The notes beneath the pieces are model-generated. The model was not told the origin of the DNA. It saw only the letters and a list, made by a program, of their open reading frames with translations, and did not search any database. A program made the translations under genes and the position numbers. This document shows positions 53,850 through 64,000 of a stretch of 64,000 bases of DNA, in pieces; the first letter of the stretch is position 1; every line of letters begins with the position of its first letter. Origin of the DNA: Isoetes taiwanensis. Its lineage: Eukaryota; Streptophyta; Lycopodiopsida; Isoetales; Isoetaceae. Location: positions 374,001-438,000 of the forward strand of contig JAJEKV010000071.1 in NCBI GenBank assembly GCA_021234155.1, in the 5' to 3' direction.

Positions 53850-55801
53850 TTACCTCAAATGCCGTGCGGATAGACATGGAATGTGATATCGGTGGATCGT
53901 GATTCTCGCTATCACAACCGGCAACATTTTACCCTCCCATTTCGCATAACGCCCACAAAATGGACAACCTTCATCACCCTCTTCTTCCGCCTCGGGAAGC
54001 ATTGGAAGTGCAGGATCTAAAGGAGTGTCATGACCACTACGCCGTAAAAATCTCAAATCTTTGCATTCGAGGTAGCAGCTCCAGAAGAAGTCTTCACATG
54101 CCTTTAGCTCAATTTCAGTTTCTGCCAATTAAATTTTATTTAATTGTTTCAGCCCGTGCAACACCGCACCATTTAGCTCTTCATCCTTTAGTTCAAGCAC
54201 AACCCAACATCCCTCGCTTCTGATTTGTCGTCATGATTGATTGCCATCCGTAAATCAGCTCTAATTTCCGATGCTTTATGCTCCATCATCTCAATCTTTC
54301 TTTTGATATCATTTTTCCTATCCTCGCTTGTTTGCAATCGTTGCTTGCATCTATCAAACCTAGGCGATGTTGCAGCCAACCATTCCTTCACAAGTCCGCC
54401 ATAGTCCGCAAAACAAAACACTACGATATGTCGCCTCCTAACATAGTAAGCCACGATCGATTGAAAACCATTAATCACACACCCCACAACACAAGGTAGT
54501 CTCTACACACCACCACATACCACACACCACACAACATACGCAAGATAATACACACCACACAACACACGCCAAGGTAAGACACACCACACAACACTGCGGG
54601 TGGTGGTGGTGGTGGTGGTGTGGTGGTGGTGGTGGTGGTGGTGTGTGTGGTGGTGGGGTTTGGTGGTGGGGTTTGGTGGTGGTGGTGGTGGGGTGTGTGG
54701 TGGTGGTGGAGTGTGGTGGGACATCGTGGAGGTGGGTGATGGGGGTGGTGGTGGTGGAGGTGGGGTGTGGTGGTGGGGTGTGGTGTGGTTGTGGTGGGTG
54801 GTGGTGGTGGTGGATTGTGGAGTCTCGTGGTGGGTGGTGGTGGTGGAGTGTGGTGGTGGTGGAGGAGTGTGGTGGTGGTGGTGGAGGTGGTGGTGGTGGA
54901 GGAGGTGGTGATGGTGGTGGTGGTGAGGTGGTGGTGGTGGTGGTGTGGGAGTGTGGGTGGGAGATGGTAGGGTAGTGGTGGGAGATCGTGGGGGTGTGGG
55001 GACATGGTGGATGCCAACAACTCACCACCACCACACATACCTCATCTATCATTCCGCATCCATTGCACTAAAATGCCCCACGTGATGGCATCATAGAGAT
55101 ACAACATGACAATACATCCAACATGATGCAAAATGGTAGTAGACATACCCGATTCTTTGAAGTGGATTTGATGTTACCTTTTCTCAGGTTGATAGAAACA
55201 ATCTAGATCAAGCTTGAGATTTTTTTCTCTGTAACACAACTAATAATTGAACATACCCGCAATGGCATGTTTTGGTCTCGTAACATTGCTCGCTTTTGCT
55301 TTTGATTGTGAGTTCAGATTGAATGTGTGGTCTAGAGGAACCCCGATTTGGTTTTTTCCCTATCATCTTCATCATCCCTCGCCACTTTTACTATTTTCCT
55401 CCTCATCGTTGGATTTGCCTATGCTTTCTTTTGGTTTAGAAGAACCGCCCTCGCTTTCATCGAGTTTTATAATAATCCGGAAGCTCTTCCAATTAACCTC
55501 CCTCTTTATATGCGATAATAAGCCACGCCTGTGTTCCGTGAGCCATTCCACCCCATGTATGTGGCTTCCCCCGTAATTTTTTTGTAAATTTGCATGAACT
55601 CTTTGTATTGTTCATTGCTCGATTCTTCAACCTGCACAAGAAAACATATGCCTTAATTTTTCGGTTTGAACAAAACATTTGGGGAAAATATTTGAGCAGA
55701 TTTATTTGAAACTCACACCCCCAAAGCTTCTTTAGATCTTCGTGGGGCACAATCTCTTGTTTGAGGAGAGATTTCATCGTGGTAACCAAGCATGCGTTCA
55801 A
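53850..55801 (-). pseudogene. Minus-strand repeat-borne gene: SANT-like, coiled-coil and CxxC segments
   Basis: On the minus strand 55801-55700 encodes CLVTTMKSLLKQEIVPHEDL and KKLWG before a GTGTGAG donor. After a TTGTGCAG acceptor, EQYKEFMQIYKKITGEATYM and GWN resemble the third helix and tail of plant Myb/SANT-like domains, with competing frames. The next piece (54450-54188) is charged and helical (LQTSEDRKNDIKRKIEMMEH), probably a coiled coil. Then 54128-53850 has a long acidic and Cys stretch ending EEEGDEGCPFCGRYAKWEGK. The intron between about 54443 and 55035 (donor GATGAG before GTATGT) is filled by the second CACCAC tract. The HAD remnant at 52.2-53.0 kb follows on the same strand and may belong to the same gene. 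Names are tentative. Confidence 0.35.
54478..55045 (-). repeat. CCACCA tract (~410 bp) between GTGTGG tracts, copy 2 (inverted)
   Basis: On the minus strand the order is short GT-rich, long CCACCA (55010-54600), then GTGTGGTG (54598-54478), the same order as copy 1 reads on the + strand. The tract starts right after a GATGAG/GTATGT donor. Copies 1 and 2 are therefore inverted relative to each other, 5.4 kb apart, and each reads CCACCA in the sense direction of its host gene. Overlapping long frames are artefacts. Confidence 0.9.
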
Positions 55802-57867
<2,066 letters not shown>

Positions 57868-58317
57868 ATTTTAACGTCACACCAAAAAACGCAACATCCA
57901 CCAGATACTTGTAAAGACCTTTCACAGTGGCCAAACAATGGGCAGTAAATAAAGAGCTTTTGTATTTTCTTTGTCATATCTAGCTTCAACTAGTCTTCTT
58001 GCAAAATTACAAGTTTCTCTTTCATATTTCATTTACATCAAGTTTATGAATGTTGAAATTAAAAATTCTGTTTGAATGCTTTATTAAACATCTATCTACA
58101 TACACTTTTGTTGATTCAAAGAATACTTGTGATAGAGGATCTCAAGTGTCAACCATTGGATATAAAGAATCAACTTAACCAGAGTTTGAATGGTGACAGG
58201 TCTTGCAACTCAATATCTAGAGTGCATATACCACTCCAAACCTGTCTCTGCAGGCATACTTCTAATTAAGTGCTTTCAACAGAGGACTAAGCTTGAATGA
58301 AAGAATTAGACCTTTAT
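57868..58317. other. Gene-free stretch
   Basis: No coding or structural signal was seen. Confidence 0.4.
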
Positions 58318-59680
58318 TCAAATTACAGGCAGTTTGCGCATTAAACATGTAGTGAACCTGCAAAATATGTACTTACAGCTGAACTTCAAATCCTTCCATC
58401 CTTATCCAGTGCAAGATCTTACCATGCAACGGCATTTTCTTTACTTGTCCATTCCAATGGAGCCGCTGGATATATGTATAGAATAGACATTAGCCTCAAA
58501 CTAGGAAACAAAACTAAAGCAATATCCACCTTTAGATCATGAATAAGAATTCATATATGGCATGGAACAATCTTAAAAATTATGACCAAAGAAAGTAAAT
58601 GGTGGATGATGCAAATAAACCTTCTTGTGCCATTATTGAAGAGCAAGAATACCAAAGACCAATCAGAATGAACTACTAAAATCCTTAGATTTGGCAAGTT
58701 TTACTTGAACATCTGCATAAATATGTAAAACCCATGCAATGAGAAATTAGACTTACAATATTTTAAGAGAAACAACAAAACATCCATATACTCTTCGTGA
58801 ATTGAACCCCACAAGCCAAGTGTTTTTTTTTTCACATATTTCGTGTTTTATAGCTTTCGGGATCGTGCAAATCAACCGGTATATATTTCTTCATGATCGT
58901 GACACGCCCAAGAAAAGTACCCGTGAGATAGTTATGGCTGAATATTTATGGAGTTTAAAATAGAAATATGTTAATGATTATGGTTGTTCCTTCTTCTGCC
59001 ATGTTCTAAGGTCCATGAATAAGCAGAGCTGGACTTCCTTTCTTGCCAAGCAAATTGGCATATATCTAGCATAAAACAATCTAGCAGGAAAGTTGAGCAG
59101 CACGAGAGACAATAAACGCATGTGCAGAGTTTGCAAATAAGGTGAAAGGCATTGTACTAGTGCATCACTGGACAAAATAAACTACAATTTAAGAACCTAA
59201 GCTACCAAAACATATTGATTTTACACATTCAAGGGCTAATATGGACATACCATAAACTTCTTGCAGAGTTCAACATCTTTTGTTGCCGTGAAAAAATATT
59301 TAGGGTTGTTCATACGCCTATAAGATCCTCCAAAAACTTTAACCCTGACTTCAGGAGTTCATGATCACGTTTGAAATGCATACAAAAGATATATACAGGT
59401 TGATCCAAAATACTAGCAACAAAACCCATAAGCGACATACTTGGCAATGTGAATTGCCTAGTCAGCCAATACAGCCCCGAGAATGACTCACCTGACTTCT
59501 TTAGCTCTGCAATGATGCATCTAACATTAACCTCAAATTAATCAATGGCCTTATACAACTCAACAAAGAGAAATGAAGAAGACTTAACCAACCTAGTTGT
59601 AAAAGCTTTGGCTCCCCACCGATAAGAGCAGCAAGATGTCCCGAGGAGCATCCAAGCGTTGTTCTAAGGCATAGGAATGC
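58318..59680 (-). CDS. Unrecognised spliced gene or remnant
   Basis: On the minus strand several segments are bounded by good splice sites and stay in phase. About 59680-59593 encodes GHLAALIGGEPKLLQL. A 15-base microexon at 59506-59492 encodes ELKKS and has a CATTGCAG acceptor and a GTGAGTC donor. 59348-59251 encodes VKVFGGSYRRMNNPKYFFTA and TKDVELCKKFM before GTATGTCC. Downstream, 58500-58423 encodes IYPAAPLEWTSKENAVA, joined to a last exon 58357-58318 (CLMRKLPVI, stop). The exon between (about 59165-58990) does not join cleanly in frame. I do not recognise the protein. It may be a host gene with an exon I misread, or a decaying copy. Confidence 0.3.
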
Positions 59681-59720
59681 AAAACGCTTCCATCAGATAA
59701 TACCCGCAAGCATAAGAACC

Positions 59721-61040
59721 AGATTGATCTCTCCAAGCCTTTTCTCCGCTCATCCAAATCCTAGCACATCAATAGATCTAATGCCAAAAACGCCTTAGCA
59801 TATGGTATGCAACGGATGGCCGATAATAAACTCTAGATTGGGAGTTGTGTACTTTTTAATGTAATAACTATTGATGCTCAATGCATCGAAATGCTTTGTA
59901 ATCATTTCCCATCTTACCTACATAAGATTCCCAAATATCTAACATATCTTTTTGCACTATTTTCTAAATATATGTGGCATTCCCTTAGCCATGTAGACAT
60001 GCCATTTAAACAAAGAGCAAGGCCCCTATTGGTTGATAGCAAAATCGATGTGGAATTTCGCGGATTTAAGAGACCCCATATTTTCTCAAATGAATAAGTA
60101 ATTGAGGTGGTTGGCTTGCGCTTGTTGTAACTTCATGCGTAGTCAATTCTATTTTCACTTTGTTGATTTGCACAGGAAGGAGATTTTTTTGACCATTTTC
60201 ATACATATACAGCTGGTAGGGGGTGTCTTTTTTAGTACTTTTTTGCACTAGCTTAGGTAAATTTTTATACGGAAGGGATCAAAAATCTTCTTTTTTAATT
60301 TTAGATGGGGTTGTAAATTGTGTTGTGGAATGCCGCGAGATGCGGGCCCTCTTCAAGGGACGCAGATGAACAGAATTTTGAATTTTGCTCTTTAATGCAT
60401 TAATGCAGACGCCGAATGAGTATGAATTTTGAATTTCGCCTTAATGCTAGGTTGGATTTGAAAATGCAGATCCCTACATTGTTACGGGATGGGTTGAAAA
60501 TGTAGAGCAAGGAGCCGCCCGAAGGATGTAGAAGGAGCGACTGCAAGGACCTGCCGGAAGGTAAAAGCTCCATTTCTAGCGGAAAGCAAACGATCCTTCT
60601 GCATCATGTTATATTTGTCCAGAATCATGGTTTTGTTTTTCTTTTTGTTTTGTTTTATAGTGGCGAAGACCCATTTGATGTATTTGGTGCAGATCAGGAA
60701 CATGAAGAGAGGCTAAATTTGTTACTCTTTTGTCCGCGATCCATTCAGTGAAGTTCTCATTGCTTTCTTGATTTTTCCATGCTAACAAATGGTTTGCTTT
60801 TGCAGGCATGGACCCACATTTTCTTTCAAAGAGTTTGGTCTCAACGGGAAGGACTCAGATTTTCGATGCAGACGATCTTTCTACTTCAATTGTGTGGAGC
60901 TTGGAGAAACGCCATAGTCGGAATCATTGGAACTGGCTTTTTGCTTAGCACATCTGACAATTTCTTTTAAGGTAGAAGCAAATTTGAAGACGGCGATATT
61001 CCTAGAAAAAGAGCAACTTATGGGCTTCTTTATGTAATAA
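59721..61040. other. Gene-free stretch
   Basis: No domain was recognised. AATTTTGAATTTYGC recurs at about 60373 and 60428. The region before 61041 could be the 5' side of the LINE but has no readable ORF1. Confidence 0.4.
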
Positions 61041-63960
61041 AATACCAAAATGGGGAGAAAATGTGGCTTGGCTTTTTAGTAGGGGATTCAATATGGTCGA
61101 ATCAAAGACAAGATAGATTAGGTGGTGGATGATTGTAAGCGCTTTGAATGGCAGCAGTGGCAAAAGTTACTCTTTCAACATGGGTTTATGGAAGTTGATG
61201 GAGATTCATCTTTTACTTGGACTAATAATTGGGTTGGCCCAGGATTGTCATAGGCTCGTCATGATCGAATGTATGCCAATAGTGTGCTTTGTGATATATG
61301 TCCACGGTTATGGAGACTTAATTATTTGGCACAAGCAGCCTCTGACCATAATCCTCAAATTTTGAAAATCGTGGAACTTACTCATAGTCGATAAAAGAGA
61401 AAAAACGGTATTTAAATTGAATACTAGATGGTTGCCTAATGAGGAGTTTGAAGCAGATGTCGAGGCTTTAAAAGGCTTCATCTCAACAACATGGTATGCT
61501 AAGTATTGTTGAGGCTTTGGCAAATGTCAAGATTTTTGCTAAAAGGTGGGGAGCGCAACGAGTTCGTGAAGAAAAAGAGACATTAAGTAAGTTATATGCT
61601 GAATTAGAAGAGCTTAAGAAAGTGGGTACATACTCTTTTAGATTGCAACATGTTATTGATGCTATTCGTGGTCTTGAAGTGGCCCAAATTCAATCAAAGA
61701 CGAAGTTAAACTGGATTAACCCGGGCCGAAAGATGGAGATCGCTGTAATAAGTCGTTTTTTAGAGCGCCAGCGTAAGAGGTATGCAGCTACTATGCACTC
61801 TTTATCTTTGCCGGATGGGAGGGTAATGACAGAGCCAAATGAGATTAAGCAGTCCCTTAATCAATATTTTGAAATTTTTTAAGGTCAAACACTTGCCTCA
61901 TGAAGATGTACAATGCAGGATATTGTGCTTTTAAGGTTCATGCAATTCTTTTCACAAGAGGAATCTCAATTGTTAGAGGCCCCATCGCCCATGTTCAATT
62001 GCGCAAAGAACATTTGAGTTGGTTTCAGATAAATGTCCGTGTATGGATGGTATCCCCTGTGAGAATTTTTAAAAGGTATTGGGAATGGACGCCAAGAAGC
62101 ATTATGGAGGCATATAAAGATTTGTGTACTTCACATCAATTTGATAGGATTTTGAATACGGGTTTGATTTCTCCTATTCCTAAAGTGAAAGAACCTCGTG
62201 GAGTATTCATGATTGGTGCCCAATAACTCTTCTATCTACTATCTATAAAATTATTGCAAAAGCCTATGCGTAAAGACTTAAATGTGTGTTTTGGGATTGA
62301 GAATAGATGCTGGCTCAAAGTTTTCTTCCGTGTCGCAAATTTTTCATAATATAGTGGCAAGATATGAAGGAGTTCATTGGGCCCAAGTTGTTCAGTCAAA
62401 ATCTTCTATATTTAAAATTGATTTTGCTAAAGCTTATGATAGTGTGAAGTGGACTTTCTTGGATGCCATGCTTTTGAAATTGGGATTTGGGTCCTGGTTT
62501 CCGATCTAGGATGCATAAAATGATTTTCGGGGGGGTAGTATTTTATCATGGAGAACCATTGGTGCTTTTTCCAATTGAACGTGGAATAAGGCAAGGTTGC
62601 CTCTTTAGCTCCTTTTTGTTTACTATAGTGGCGAAGGACTTTCGAAACTATTGCATGAGGGAAAAAAGGATGGTTTGGTAAAGGGATTATTATTGGTGGA
62701 AGGTGAATGTGTTTTGGTTAATCGCTTTGCGATTTATACCTTCTTGCTAGTGGATGGTGAAGAGAATAATGTGCAGATAATCAAAAAGATTTTGATATAT
62801 TTTCAATTGCATTTGGTTGTCTCCTTAATTGGGCTAAGTGTAGTGCTTTATGGGTGGGGAAGGAAGCAAGCCCAGATTTTTATATGAGTATGCCCGAAGG
62901 TTGTTGTAACATCGCAGAAAGACAAAGCTTCTAGGAGTCCCTTTGGTCTAGATATTGACATGAATGAAGCATGGGATGAAATTATCTTAAATTTACAAAG
63001 GCAACTAATTTGGTGGAGAGGTTCAAAGTTATCCTTATGCGTAGAATTCAAGTAGCTAAGTCAAGTATTGAACAATACGACATATTTATTTGGTTTCGCC
63101 CTATTGGCTCCAAATTTTCTAAGTTTGCAGAGATAAAAAGATTGTAAGAGATTTTGTCCGTGTAATCGATCAAGGAGGCAACGTGGAAGGTATGGAAGAA
63201 ATGTATGTTGTTTAAACAACAAGGAGGACTTGGTATGTTGGATCTTTCTTTACAGAGTAAGGTCTTAGCTTCTAAGCTATTGTTCGGCTTTGTTGAAAGA
63301 TGATTGTGCATCACCGTGTATGAAGTTACTTAAACAATCAAGAAGAAGTGTATGGTTTTTCATAAGCTTAGCATATCCATTGGGCCTCCGAAGGTAGTCC
63401 AAACAGTGATTACATTTGATTGGGAAGCTTGTCTCCAGCATCTTCCCCCTTCAGAAGTTGCCTTTGTATACTCATGGACAACTACATCCAGTTGTAGAAT
63501 TTATGCATGCACATTCCTGCTTGCAGGTGGAGGAGAGCGTATTATTTCTATTGAACAAGGGTATTTTGGTATTGACATTGCTCCTTGGCAATGGTTTCTG
63601 TGGAGACATATGGGTTGTTGGATAAAGATATCAAGATATGAGCTTATGTAGCAAGTGCTCTTCCTCTAATTAAGAAGGTGGGTAACAAGAGATGCCGGAA
63701 CTTTGTTCAAGGTATTAAAGAAGGCAAGAAGCTAGTAAGTTCATGCTACTACATTGCTTACCTCCCTCAAGTACTTTATCACCTTCTCAAAATGGCACTT
63801 ACGTGACTTTGCCTTCTCAATGGCAATCCATCCGAACCTTGTTTGGTCTAAATATAAACCTCCAAAGGTAAATGTTCTACTTTTGGCGTGTGATTCATTG
63901 CTTTTGAGAGTTAATGAGATGGTTCATCGCTTTAAGTCGGAGTAAGCCCACTTTGCCCAA
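61041..63960 (+). pseudogene. LINE remnant: endonuclease end, reverse transcriptase, C-terminus
   Basis: The end of the endonuclease appears as KRFEWQQWQKLLFQHGFMEV, SFTWTNNWVGPGLS and ASDHNP in shifting frames. Reverse transcriptase blocks follow: LNTGLISPIPKVKEPRG, STIYKIIAKAYA, SIFKIDFAKAYDSVKW, then PIERGIRQGCLFSSFLFTI. The active-site box reads FAIYTFLLVDG where FADDT is expected, so both catalytic Asp are lost. A late segment has GGLGMLDLSLQSKVLASKLL, the usual post-RT block of plant L1-type LINEs. Stops and frameshifts are present throughout. Similarity fades by 63960, near the window end. This is a different copy from the one at 31.9 kb, which holds the complementary 5' half. Confidence 0.85.
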
Positions 63961-64000
63961 TGTGAGCGTGCATTGAAACATTGGAGCAATCATTATATTT

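Noticed and set aside
54471-55052. Frames of 103-193 codons across the second CACCAC tract
   Set aside because: Same reason: simple-repeat translation, present in several frames of both strands.

Overview
The window looks like repeat-dense nuclear DNA from a land plant, most likely a fern or another seed-free lineage. That is an inference. It rests on one intact nuclear photosystem gene (psaO) with a chloroplast transit peptide and short GT-AG introns, a decayed PLS-type PPR fragment, plant-style LTR and LINE retroelements, and transposase-like families that I associate with ferns, mosses and lycophytes. No rRNA, CRISPR array or prokaryotic operon was seen. Only psaO is a confidently functional gene. 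Most other coding sequence is decayed mobile-element protein with stops and frameshifts.

Region 1-28.3 kb. One DUF7869-type transposase gene can be followed on the + strand in four collinear pieces (3320-3629, 13863-13900, 15582-16016, 26759-28270). A second copy on the minus strand (34.0-37.0 kb) carries the same pieces next to each other. The first copy was split by three insertions: a 10.2-kb element with terminal inverted repeats (3630-13862), a 1.7-kb composite insertion with a 6-bp target duplication (13901-15581), and a 10.7-kb LTR element with 145-bp LTRs, a 4-bp target duplication and an initiator-Met-type primer binding site (16017-26758, minus orientation) but no readable polyprotein. 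Inside these lie a small acidic spliced gene, a SWIM-type fragment, an 830-bp tandem duplication, GCATGC-rich duplications, fold-back elements and a PPR fragment.

Region 28.3-38.6 kb. psaO lies at 29490-30190 (minus) with light-type promoter motifs. It is followed by the 5' half of a LINE (31.9-33.4 kb), the second DUF7869 copy, and low-complexity minisatellites.

Region 38.6-57 kb. This block holds remnants of at least three unnamed, repeat-borne spliced genes. One is a basic protein leading into a DGQH-motif domain and an FCP1/NLI-like HAD phosphatase domain (40.5-45.5 kb, +). One is a Cys-rich transposase-like protein (46.5-50.9 kb, +). One is a minus-strand gene with coiled-coil, CxxC and HAD segments (52.2-55.8 kb). 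Their presumed introns are self-complementary: GC-core hairpins in the first gene, and long CCACCA tracts bounded by GTGTGG tracts in the other two. This pattern is the least explained signal in the window.

Region 57-64 kb. A GATA microsatellite, an unrecognised spliced minus-strand gene remnant (58.3-59.7 kb), and the 3' half of a decayed LINE (61.0-64.0 kb) with its reverse-transcriptase active site lost.
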